A program made the position numbers and the translations under genes. From assembly GCF_032854445.1 (NCBI RefSeq), contig NC_088301.1, positions 51,511,187 through 51,571,186 on the forward strand: a DNA stretch of 60,000 nt. The letters run 5' to 3'. Below the pieces are notes generated by a model. It was not told the origin of the DNA and searched no databases. It worked only from the letters and a program-made list of their open reading frames with translations. Source of the DNA: Liolophura sinensis. Its lineage: Eukaryota; Mollusca; Polyplacophora; Chitonida; Chitonidae. Each line of letters opens with the position of its first letter. The first letter of the stretch is position 1. Below, in pieces: positions 45,230 to 57,180 of this stretch.

Positions 45230-48200
45230 CTTACATATGTAAAATGTTATCTTCAATGTTGTTATCCGGTTTTAACAAAAGTTATATAATCTACACGTTA
45301 CATGAACCAAAATGTTTCGAAACACGTAAAATGGTTATTTTACATTCTACAGAACTCAACAATATTTGATATCTTTTCATCTAAATCAATATGACGTTAC
45401 GTTGGGATATCTGGAAAACTTTTAGGAATATATGGACTCTGTACAGGTCTACATCTTCAAATATTGCCGGGAGATCGCACGGCCGTTGATGATAGCCATG
45501 CATGGTAATGCATATTATCAATACCGCATTATATGCCCCTTCGCTCGCACCCAGCAACATAGTGATCTCCGACGTAAATCGTTGACATTTTAACCCTGGC
45601 GCACTCTATTTAGTCCAAAAATTTGAATGCGCTTTTATGAGCGTTGTCGATTTGTTCTGGAAATACAAGTAGGTTGAGATATCATGCGCCTTAGCACAGG
45701 TCATTGTGACCGGGCCAAAATATAGAATCGTAGACGAGACTTGTCTAGCAGATTGGACGAATGAATGATCACATATAGAAGGATTTGCGAAAGACGTCGT
45801 GCCATTTGAAACTCAGCTGATTATAATTAATGCGTTAAACCCCAAGCTCACACTCACTCTATCAGAATAAATGAAATTAATAATTTTGTTGGCATTATTG
45901 AATATTATGCTACACAATCAAGTGCTACAGCCAATAAATGGACCGACATAAATGAACGTATTCTGACAGAGCAGTCTAACCCCTTATTAAACTCATATAT
46001 TAGGCCGTAATGCAACTTGAGCTCACAATGGAAATAACGCTTTGAATCCATGTGTGTTGGGCGTGGTTTTATACCCGCGCGGCATCACATAAAGTTCCTT
46101 CGAATCATTTTGTACATGTGAGTACAATAACTAATACCATTAGGTCTCCATATTTGAATAGACCAACTTCCAGATCGCTTCCGGACACAGTGGCATGTGA
46201 ATAGCCAAAGTGGGGGAAACATCAAATGCCTTTGCATGGCATGTTTGTCTGATTACGGGCATTCGACTTAAGAGATGAATTACTAGAGGAGAGGCCTTCT
46301 ATTTTGTTGCCAAATGTACTTCCGCTAAAATCCGTTACGTGTCTTTAAGTAGATTTCATCTATCTTTCCTACACCTACGCATGCACACGACCACCAGATT
46401 GGTGCAAGGTATTGTTTGAAGAGAGTTTAGAAAAGATTAGATGCCATTGTAATTGGGGGTCTCGAGGTATATTTCTCTCTGGGGCTAGGATCGATTAATG
46501 TGCCAGGAGGCAAAAAACTACGATCAAATGACTTTGCGTTTGTCCTCTTTTTTCCTCAGAGTTTATGTGAGTGTTTATTTTGAAGTGTCTTTATCATGAA
46601 AGGTGAAATTCTAGTTTCGCGGTTCGTGTCATCAAATTACATAATACTGAAATCTTTAATAATGAAAAGATTGGTCCCCGCATTCTTCAACTGCTTCACA
46701 TGTTATTTCTTACATTCTTTTTCTATTATTCATCCGCTAAAGGCATTGCCCATTGGCCTTAAGCCGCGAAAGGAACAAAGGAGGCAATGCCTCAACCCCA
46801 GCTTAGTACTCCTAAACAGTAAAATCAATATCGACTTTCTCTTCTTCTGCATAAATCCAATTTATAGCGTGCAACAGTCAATTACATCGCTAGCACGGCA
46901 ACTGATTTCCACGATATGCTTCCCGTCTTAGCCAAGCAAAGTGAAAAACCGTAACAATTCAGCAATTCAAGAGGAGCGATTGATTAATTTACCCAAAAGG
47001 GACTAAGGTATAGTCTCGTGGGATAGAACGTTTCCCCGTGTCCTTAAGCGCCCTACTCTGAGGGGTCCGAGATATCCAGACACTACCTGTAGATAGTGTT
47101 TAAGACGGCAGGGATTTCTCTGAACACTTTCCCTGAGGCATTGTACATGGTCGCTGTTAGTACAGTTTTCGATTTATGAGGGAAATGGATATTATGATAT
47201 AATGATTATTAGGATATAATGGATATACTTTTTTTTCCGTGTTATAAATTTGCTACTTATTGTCACTGATTAAAGCTGTTGACAAGAGCACATAATTGTT
47301 TACTGGATAAGTGGGGGCTCCTGTACAAAGACGACAACCGTTTACTTTCACCTCGTCTTCACGACAAGGTGAATACAGCATCAATCAAATTAACACTGTT
47401 AATTGCCCTTATCTGGATAACAATATGACAAAGGGTTCTGCATATTGCGTGTACATATCTCGTCGTGTATCATTTGTTAGATTCTGTCTGTTGTATGGCA
47501 AATCAAGAAACTATTGCGTTTAGAAAATTCCATCAAACGTATGCTTTCGTCAATTTCACAATGAGTATAATTCTTTCCTGAGTAAAGACTTAACCATGAA
47601 TAAACTTTAAAGTAACGTGTCCTATGCATTTCATACGTTTCATGTGCCATAGCTTCATTAAGGTACTCATGTAAGTTTGACAGAGCGACTTTGCAAATGA
47701 AATGATAATAGATATTCTCTGCTAGTAAAGCATGAAGAAATCGGTCCATTGCCAGTGAAACTCTTCGGCAATGTTAACATTTAATAGAAAAGAGTGTTTC
47801 TGATGTTTAACGGGACCTCCAAGTCTGAGTAGGCAGACACTGACAATAGCAATGTCTGTAGATTTCGATCACCCGTAATGATGTATGAGCGCAGATACTA
47901 CTTCAGATGTTCATCGTCTTACAGACGTGGAAAAGTTAGCTGAGGAACACATACAACTGCGGGAGTATCTCATCATGCCACCCACAATCCCCTAATGCCA
48001 CCCTGGATAACACATTCAAGTTACAGCTGCAATCTGTCTTGCACATTGTGTCCATCCCCTTTCATAATTCTTGGGCCAACAACGATGGTCAAAATTAAAA
48101 ACTTAAAGAAAGAAATGCTGTGCTAAAAACTCTTGGATCATGCAAATACACTGAAAACTAAAACTGTTCGTTTGAGAAATCCGCGTCCATTAAACTAATT

Positions 48201-48630
48201 GTCAGCATTTATGGTTAAATAACATGTGTTTTCACCCAGGATGAGGACCTTAAAAACACATATATCCCCGTCATACGTTGGTTTGTCGTCCAGAAACCTT
48301 TATGCTTTTCATTTCGAAACATTGAGCAAATTATTAAGTGTCTAATAGCTGTCGAATAGTGACAAGAAATTCTTGGTACCTTCACAACTGACTGCACGAA
48401 ATATTGCTGGTGTACCACTTTCTAGCAAAATTTCAAGAATTCACAACAGTCTCGCTAACTAATTGTATCCGTGTACCTCAGGATACTTATTTTGTGAGTG
48501 AGCGCATGTATTTTCGTGTTTTGAAATAGCTGTAACACATCACAGGAACCTTGCACTTCTGATGAAATCCCACAGTTGGAATGGCGCAATAGCAAAGAAA
48601 GCGGTCCGTTTAAGTGGACTCCTGAGATCA
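45230..48630. other. Gene-free stretch with one SINE scrap
   Basis: A short 3' fragment of the second SINE type (GCGTTAAACCCCAAGCTCAC) lies at about 45,831-45,860. The - strand frame 47,477-47,749 (90 codons, ATG start) has protein-like composition but no motif. Nothing else is supported. Confidence 0.35.
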
Positions 48631-49559
48631 TCAATTTATTGATTGACAGACGAATACGCTACAGTCCAGTGATGTACAACATTCCTTTAAAATCGCATTG
48701 ATCTCCGCTTGCATCCTACACATACAATTGTGACAGGCAGGGTGATTGTAGCTCCGAAGAATAGGGATAGTGATTCTACTCCACACTCTCATAAAACTAC
48801 CCCAGATAATGTTGGAAATTAACCAGCTATACAAGTAGAACAATCGATCGGTTGGGTGCTACCGTAGGGCTTTGGGGGTCAGCAAAATAAGCTGGCTTTA
48901 GTCTAATCCAATAAAACAGATAATTTACGGACAGTATCTTTACCCTGTCGGTTTATCACTCTCACTTCACTGTAAAAAAGTGACCCAATCAATCGTGTGA
49001 AGCTGTTCAGGTTATGAGATGTTCTCATGGACGTACCTAGGCGTTGATTTCAGATATTATTAATAATATTTTCGTCAAGTGTAATTGTATTCACCTCGGA
49101 GCATATTGGCTTGTAGACTTCACTTTTAATTTAGAATCCTGTATCCGAACAGAGACCTTATGTACAATGTAAACACTCAAGAAGACAATTAAGACGGAAC
49201 GCGATATTTTGAACGATCAAGAGCAACATAGTTGATTTATAAAAGCTCATATTCTATGCCTGCCATGAGCATTATTGCACCACATTTTTTTCTTCTACAT
49301 ATCTTATGTTACAATATGTTAGTCTGGAAATATTAAAATATTACCTCAGGATTGAGCCGCATAACGACTTCTTTTGCACGATTAGCACCATGGTGGTCCA
49401 AGTATAGAGACCGTGTCCTAGTTTTTGTTCGCTTATTTCTTTGCCACTGGCAGCATCAACCAAGATGAATGGCTCACACGACAAAGCTATTACCCAATAC
49501 AAAATAGAAATCATGGTAACCGTGATAGCGAGGAAATTAAGGACAGCATGGCGTAACAT
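48631..49559 (-). CDS. Possible two-exon gene for a small membrane or secreted Cys-rich protein (doubtful)
   Basis: An ATG at 49,559 opens an exon of 71 codons plus two bases, ending at a splice donor CTGAG|GTAATA with the cut at 49,345. It encodes one hydrophobic segment (about residues 7-27). About 520 bases downstream an acceptor TTGTATAG at 48,827 leads into an exon (48,826-48,631) in the matching phase, with nine cysteines (CHNCMC, ECC, C, C) and a TGA stop whose preceding bases include AATAAA. The join would give a protein of about 136 residues. The polypyrimidine tract is weak and no family is recognised, so this is a model to test, not an established gene. Confidence 0.2.
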
Positions 49560-49989
49560 CGTCGCTTGTGATTTGAGTTGATGGTGTTAGGGAATGTAAA
49601 CCTCCCCCAGAGTTCTTCGCCGAAAATATGCTGCAGGCGTCAACTGGGATGATGAACAAATGTTGACTACAGTGCTGCATGCTAACAACATAATATTCCT
49701 TGACCGAAAATGTGTAAGGCAACACTAGTACTAAGTTAATGTATTCTAATTTACATGTAAAAATTCTATGACCAAAAGTTGTCTTTAAAAAGATTTGTAG
49801 AATAAATTGCAATTATCAGTATGATAATTATATTTAATGATAGCAACATTGTTACCTTACATTGCTATATTAATGCAATGGTCTAGAGTGTATATATTTG
49901 TCTGAAATAAACTATATATAGATAAGAGACGTGCGTACTCCCCCTGTAATTACCTATTCTGGATAGCTCCACGTTATTATCAAGTGAAT

Positions 49990-51030
49990 TGAGTAATTCT
50001 CGGTGACAACTTCTGTGTGACAAAGGTAGACATTTCGTAGATACCATGTTACTTTTGTGTGACAAAGGCAGATAATTAGTAAAGGTACCTTGTTTCTTCT
50101 GTGTGACAAAGGTAGATATTTCGTAAAGACACCATGTAACATCTGTGTGACAAAGGCAGATATTTCGTAAAGGTACCGTGTAACTTCTCTGTGACAAAGA
50201 AGATATTTCGCAAAGGTACCTTGTAACATGTGTGTAACAAAGGCAGATATTTCGTAAAGGTACCGTGCAACTTCTGTGTAACAAAGGTAGATATTTCGTA
50301 AAGGTACCGTGTATCTTCTGTGTGACAAAGAAGATATTTCTTAAAGGTAACTTGTAACTTTTGTGTGACAGAGATAGATATTTCGTAAAGGTACCATGTA
50401 ACTTCGGTGTGACAAAGGTAGATATTTCGTAAAGATACCATGTAACATCTGTGTGACAAAGGCAGATATTTCGTAAAGGTACCGTGTAACTTCGGTGTGA
50501 CAAAGGTAGATATTTTGTAAAGATATCATGTAACTTGTGTGTAACAAAGGCAGATATTTCGCAATGGTACCATATAACTTCTGTGTGACAAAGGTAGATA
50601 TTTCGTAAACGTACCGTGTAACTTCTGTGTGACAAAGAAGATATTTTGTAAAGATACCATGTAACTTGTGTCTGACAAAGGTAGATATTTCGTAAAGGTA
50701 CCATGTAACTTCTGTGTGACAAAGAAGATATTTCGTAAAGGTACCATGTAACTTTTGTGTGACCAAGGTGGATATTTCGTAAAGGTGCCGTGTAACTTCT
50801 GTGTAACAAAGGTAGATATTTCGTAAAAGTACCGTGTAACTTTTGTGTGACAAAGGCAGATATTTCGTAAAGGTACCGTGTAACTTCTGTGTGACCAAGG
50901 TCGATATTTCGTAAAGGTACCATGTAACTTTTGTGTGACAGAGATAGATATTTCGTAAAGATACCGTGTAACTTCTCTGTGACAAAGCTACATATTTCGT
51001 AAAGGTATCTTCTGTGTGACAAAGTTACTT
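49990..51030. repeat. 44-bp satellite array
   Basis: About 23 contiguous units, consensus near AAGGTACCGTGTAACTTCTG followed by TGTGACAAAGGTAGATATTT and CGTA, 44 bases with some 43-base variants. Read on the - strand, every frame of the unit is free of stops, giving open stretches of up to 379 codons. This follows from the repeat and I do not treat it as a gene. Confidence 0.95.
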
Positions 51031-51039
51031 CATTAAATA

Positions 51040-53108
51040 AGTGAAATTGGATTTAAACGTTGGGAACGCTACACAAGTTAAAAGAATCTATACCAATCCC
51101 CATGCCTAGGTCTGTAAACCATAACTTACATTGACGTTTCAAATTGTGACCGGAACCAAACACCTTTGTGTGGCATCAGCCCCAGTATGTTGAGTGTCCT
51201 CTCGCTATCCCACAGCGATTTGACCACCGGTGATTGAATGTAAAAGGCCCCGGGTCATTGCGGCTGCGAACTTTCATCCAGGGCTCGTGTGGCCTAAATT
51301 TATTCAACACAGATAAACCCGGAAGATGGCTGTATAGTCAGGAAATTAATACTGAAATACAACACGAATGCCAGTATCAATGAGAAATTGGCTGTGTCTA
51401 TATTTGTGTTCACATGGGTACATTAGGGCTGCAATTTAGCCTCAATAATTAATATATGCCTCAGTACCTTCGTGCAATTACAACCGCTTAGAACTACAAA
51501 TATTAGTAAAAGCCAAAGTAAAATACCTTCGAAATTATAAGGCCACTCTTAATTTTACCATTTGGCAGATCAATTAAAGAAAAGTTTAAAGACTAAAAAT
51601 TTTCTAAAAGAAATTAATTTTACGTATTTTCTTGATACTCTTTCCTGTTTTATATATATTCCATCCACAGGCCTATCTGTACGTATAGTTTAGAAGTACA
51701 TTCCTACATAGAAATAGAAGGCCATGAGATCTGGAGACAGTATTGTAGTAAACCTTCTCTTAGAACAGTTTTAGCATCTAGAATCTAAGATTGTCAAATT
51801 TAAGATGATAAACCTTATTTGTGCAAAATTTAGAAATAATGTCGATAGTCTTTGTCTATTGATGGTTTGCACGCGGTCACTGAAGGAATTTTGTGGACTA
51901 TTTTAAATATATCCATCAAATGACAATGAGTGTATTTTTGAAGTGACATGATTAATATGTACTTAGTTTATACTCTCGTTGGTTTGAGTAGAGATTTCCA
52001 TTTTCTTGCTCCGCTTAAGTCTTGCTCATAGACATTGATAACGCCGCGGTAGGCGCAGGAAATAAACTGAGTATAAGTGTGGCTCTTGCAGTAGACGGTT
52101 TACAGTAAAGGTTTACATGAGATACTGCTAAAAATAGGTAAAAAAGCTACAAACAAACTCTAGGAATATATCCATATTATGTATCTATATTTATTTCAAT
52201 CCTTCGTAAATTGCATTGTGTGTGTACTGTGAGATTAAGAGAGTCTGCCAATCTTAATCCCAGGTATACACTGATGTATGTTGATTTAACCCAGTAAGCG
52301 TGTAGTCAGGCGGTCTATCAGTCAGCACACCAAATGTACTAGACAGGGACGTCCGTTGGTGTTTTCTGTCGTGGAACGATTTTTTTCCCTGCAGTCCAAA
52401 TGATAATCAGAATCCGTTTTTGTAAAAATTAAAGCCAAATTCGTCAGTCAAGTTCGTCCGTCAAGTGTTGCTAAATGAAATTTGTTCTGGGGAAAACATC
52501 TTGATATACGTCTTTTTCATGAGTTACTGGTACTGAGCCAGTGTATACATACTCGGGAGGACTGAAAGTAACATATTTAGGAATACCTAAGGTAACATTT
52601 TACTCTGTGTCAAGATACAACTTATGGAGTAGTACCCAAACTGTAGTACTTGTGAGTTCAGTCTGGTGTTTCTTCTTTTGTGATTAAGAACATTACGGGT
52701 ATCCTTTGTGGATATAACTGAAGTATATGCATCGACGGAAGGTCTGGTTGACAAAATAGTAAGTTTTTAGTAGCAGGACTCAGAACTAAACATGACAGAT
52801 GATCCCAGTTTTACAGTTCAGGATACATGTTGGGCGATGACAATGGAATTAATTTGCCCATTATCCCGACTTCGAATATCTGAGTTGTGTTCAGCCGTGG
52901 ATTCAGCCGGGAATAAATACTCAGGAGGATAGAAAGTAACACATCTAGGAATACCCAAGGCAACATATCTTGGAGGATTGAAATTAATTTTACTCTGCGT
53001 CAAAACATTCAAGGACAGGAATGTATTTGTTGTAAATCAATATCAGCTTACTCTGAAATTGTGTTTGAGATGTTTGCGTTTAACTATTGGTTCGTATAAC
53101 ACCTATGC
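51040..53108. other. Gene-free A+T-rich stretch
   Basis: No supported coding or structured feature. The words CTCGGGAGGACTGAAAGTAACA (52,552) and CTCAGGAGGATAGAAAGTAACA (52,920), each followed by TAGGAATACC, show a small degenerate duplication about 370 bases apart. Confidence 0.4.
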
Positions 53109-53392
53109 TAAAAAATTGGGGCGGTAGATCCAGGATCAATCCTGGGTCGAGTCACACCTAAGACGTTATAAAAGGAAGTTGTATCTTCCTCGCTTGGTGT
53201 TCAGAATGAAGGGGATAGGGCAACGACTGGTTGACCCGTATCAGTATAATGGCTTGGGCGGGGCGGCTTACTTGCCTTCGGTGGAAATCCGTCCTGCAAC
53301 AAATAGGCACATCATATGCACGCTAAGGATCCCTTCGTCGTCATATGACTGAAAAATTGTTAAGTACGGCGTTAAACCCCAAGCACTCGCCC
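53109..53392 (+). mobile_element. Second SINE type, most complete copy
   Basis: Begins near AAAAAATTGGGGCGGTAGAT with a B-box-like GGATCAATCC and GGTCGAGTC. It continues with CGCTTGGTGTTCAGAATGAA, GGGCAACGACTGGTTGACCC and GGAAATCCGTCCTGCAACAA, and ends CGTCATATGACTGAAAAATTGTTAAGTACGGCGTTAAACCCCAAGCACTCGC. No clear target-site duplication was found. Confidence 0.85.
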
Positions 53393-56300
53393 AAAATTTG
53401 ACTGATGCTCCCATGAGTGATTTAGCTGGTATAATTCACAAACTGCAAGGTGCAAACACTGCTTCATGTAAAATGTTTTGCTGTACGTGCTGTTGCAGAT
53501 GACTATATATAAAAACATTACGATTTTACAATTATATTTACTCTTTTAACTGTAACCGTTACTTAACGCCATATTCAAGACGTTTAATTGCAGGTTCTAT
53601 AGGTGCAAGACAAGTGTCCTTAAGCAAACATAAGACAGCGCAAAGCTGAATATTGTAAACCTTTTCGTTTGGACCAGACAGAATGAATGATATTTCTTAT
53701 AACCGAAGTGAGCATTTACTGCCAACTTGATTCACTTATCTGTGTAATTTATGGATTTCTTTTGTCGGTTATCTGAGAAGTAATTCACTTGTATTAAGGC
53801 AACCATGATATCGAAAAATCGAGAATTTACGTAGACCGACGAAGTTCAAACTGTGTAATTATCACAAGAAGTCATACCATACGGCTGGACTAAGTTCTGT
53901 AGGGGTAGAACTCTAGATCTGAAGATAGTACTTCATCTTACCTTCATACGTTAGCTTATACCACTCCCTCCATCACTTTACTGTTTTCTAAAAACTGTGT
54001 TTTATGTTAAGACAAAACCAATGATTCATTCCTGTCATCTTCAAGACAATTGAATAAAGATATCAATAGGGAAGCCCGGACGAGATGGAACTCGAGATGT
54101 GTTGATGAAACATTGTATATGCTTTATTGTGGAGTGGAGTAACGGTTAATTCACTTACACGTGGAGGTACAGACATATCCTGGGAATTTCATCACAGAAA
54201 AGCAATTTCTGCGTAATTTGTGATGCTTTTGAGGCAACAGTCATTTCCCAGGTGGATTTTATTTGGCTTTTAGCCGAGTTAAAAAGAAGCATTGTGTCTA
54301 ATAGCTGATTGCCTAGTCGCACTGTACAAGGTTCCTCCAATATGCACGTAAAACTCTTTAATATACATTAGCAATACTTTGTCTTCTTTTGTAAATAATC
54401 AAAATTTTTATTGTCGTTTTTAAAGCATTACATTGCCTTTGAGAACTGATCTGGGTTTTCCTTGGTTATTACCGCCTTTCAACTTTTAGAACAATGTGAT
54501 GACAATTCAAGGCATGAAACCTCACCCTGGAAAGAACTATGCCGAGGTACGACCTGACTGTATGATTAAACCTTATGCCGAAGCAATCAACAGTTTGCAA
54601 CGATACCGGAAAGACATATATGTATGTGTATACGTATTTCCTATTCGTCGAATTCAGTACATAGTCCAGAACACTTTATCATTAAATACTGAAAGGTCCA
54701 TATGAATATTATAAATAATATCCCGATAAGAAAGAAAAGTATAAAAGTATCTCAGTTACACTTTTGCTGCAACTGTTTATAAATGTTCAATAAATGCGCA
54801 AGCAAACCTTATAGCTTTGGTGGAGGTAGAGTTAGGTTTTAGTCGCTCAAATCTGAACACGACACGACGCAAAAGTTTTTAGTATATTTTACACAGACGC
54901 TAAAGCCATCTCTATTTTCGTATTTTTACAAGACACTCAAATACAAGTACAACGGATACCTGTTCTTTGCGAGGAACTAGTGCATTTGTAACAGCAAATA
55001 GGATCACACACACAGAAAACAAGATGGTTACATCTTTTTACATCACTTTTCACAAACGTAGAAATGTTTTAGCCACAATATTTTTCGTGGCATATCATTA
55101 CATTTGTATGTGGCGCCAATAATTAGCCTTAAGGCATTAACGGGCCTGTGGTATAAAACTGTCTTAATGTACCTCGCCATGAGCTTGGATTCTATTTTCT
55201 ACAGAATCTTGACACGGACGCGAAAGTTGAGCGAGATCTAGCTAGTTATATTGACTAGCTGTAATTAGCTATCACGCACTCTAAATTGGTTTCTGTTATT
55301 GAGAGAGAGAGTCCAGATTGATTTTAGCTCTTGTAAATACGGAGCACATCTCTTAGAGCCTCTAGGACTTAGCAAGGCTCCAAAAAGGTTAAAGCATATC
55401 ACGGAAGCAACGTAATTTTTGACGTAACTGTTGGTGGTCTACAACGGAAATGTTTCGATAAATGTCAACAGGTGCGAATATTCTCAGAGCAACCCGCTAA
55501 AGCGAAACCAGGGATAGTACGAAAACGTACCTTACTGTGATTGTAAGTGTTTCAGTGCTCTTTCACTGCGAATCCAGTAACTCATCATCCTATTGTAGGC
55601 CTATGACAAGAGTGATGGTAGCGTACAAATGTACTTAACCATCCCGAAGAAAAACACACAGGAGTGATGCTATCAAGCATATAAAAACATACATATCCCA
55701 TTGAGCAGCTCTTCCTGAGAGAGATTTTATGTAAAGTTCGCAGGTTTTTCTCGACAATTATATCTTGTTTGAGTACATACACCACATTTTAGAATAGCAC
55801 TTACCCAACTCCGTACTTCTTAATACCGGCTAAAAATTGAAACCGGCAGGGAACATGGGAACATCTTCTGACACAAAATGTACAGATACATTTGCTCAGA
55901 ATTATATCCCTATGTATTCAAAGCCTTCAGTTTGCACAATCCTGCTAGTTATAACGGGTAGATTTATCCCACTGTTTGTATTTCAAATGCACATGTGTAT
56001 CACCTGCCAAATCACCTGTATTTATGTACATGTAACTCTATTATAATGTATGCTCATGGGCCAAGGGGCATTTTGCAATAGAGTTCATTCATTCATATTA
56101 GACATATAAAGTGTTTGTTGTTATGGGTATTTTATTTCACTTTCATTTTACAAGTATAAGCGATTCTGTTCCGAGGGATTGCTGGACAAACGGTACATCG
56201 ATGACCTCAGTTCAGACCAATAGACACTGACTGCAATTAATAACAACGCTTGCTCTAGAGTGGAAAAATAAGCATACCCATTTGGATCACAGTTTTTGAA

Positions 56301-56535
56301 AAACACACCAAAAATCTGTTGTGCACACGTGTAAAAACACACGTATTGACACCATGTGTTCAGTAGAACAACTCCCGCGAAAGTCACTGGTTTGGGAAAA
56401 TTGGTCACTATCAGTATAGAGACTACATATTTAATATATGATTCTACCAAAATGCAGCGCACCATAAACATCCTTAAATACAGACAGGCCATGCAAAGTG
56501 GTAAAGTTTACGAAATTTTCTTCACCACATTTATA
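53393..56535. other. Gene-free A+T-rich stretch
   Basis: No supported gene. A SINE-like scrap (TTACTTAACGCCATATTCAAGACG) lies near 53,560-53,585. Confidence 0.35.
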
Positions 56536-56665
56536 TAATTATTTATTTCACTTGTGTTTTAAATTGTACATCGTAAGAATATGTCACTTACACGATGGTG
56601 GTAAGCATTATGCCGAAACCCTACCGGACAGAGCTACAACCATCTGTAGGTTGCTGGAAATCCTT
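56536..56665 (-). repeat. Degraded SINE 3' portion
   Basis: ATTTATTTCACTTGTGTTTT, ACTTACACGATGGTGGTAAGCATTATG and ACAACCATCTGTAGGTTGCTGG match the body of the SINE at 38,014-38,278 with many substitutions. It lies on the - strand with its A-rich end at the left. Confidence 0.7.
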
Positions 56666-56906
56666 GTCGTTAAGCAAAATGTGCATCTCCCTTGAGCCTA
56701 AATCGCATCATTTCATATATCAATATATATATAATTATCGCCAGAACGATGACATACGCCCCATAGTCAAGGGTAAAGCGGAGTTAGGGGCAATTATATA
56801 GATAATTTACCAAAGATTCTGTACTATCAATTCACATTTATTTAATGAACTCATTGCGAAATGGAGAGTACGATTCAGGGTGAATCCTATACAGAACACT
56901 GCCCCA

Positions 56907-57140
56907 TCATCCTGTGTGATCTACAAAGCATCGCCTACATATACCTTTCAAGTAAGTTGTGTCCACTCCCAACGAGGACTTGTGAACACAATATAACGTA
57001 GACAAAAAAAAAAGCTTAGCCAATTTGCAGACCAGAAACCAATTTGCTGCCAAAGCCATACTTCCTGGCAGGGTAGTACGGCCAATTTCGATAACCGTCA
57101 TGGTGTCTGTAAATAGCCAGATGACGAACGGCTGCGCCAT
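56907..57140 (-). CDS. Unrecognised 77-codon open frame with an ideal start context (doubtful)
   Basis: The - strand frame begins at ACCATGG, the best start context in the gene-poor part of the window, and runs 77 codons. Near 57,020-56,983 the - strand also reads as a good splice acceptor (a T-rich run ending TTCACAAG), and AAAG|GTATATG near 56,942 reads as a donor. It could be a first exon plus a small second exon, or chance. No motif was recognised. Confidence 0.15.
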   Translation of the reverse strand: MAQPFVIWLFTDTMTVIEIGRTTLPGSMALAANWFLVCKLAKLFFLSTLYCVHKSSLGVDTTYLKGICRRCFVDHTG

Positions 57141-57180
57141 GGTTTGTGTGTCACTTGTGTAGTACTCACAGAATCTGAGT

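Noticed and set aside
49883-51022. A 379-codon - strand frame as a real protein gene
   Set aside because: It is a tandem 44-bp satellite whose three frames are all open; there is no promoter, no non-repeat domain, and the frame ends just outside the array.
53109-53190. tRNA gene suggested by GGATCAATCC
   Set aside because: It is the head of the second SINE type, continuous with the SINE body.
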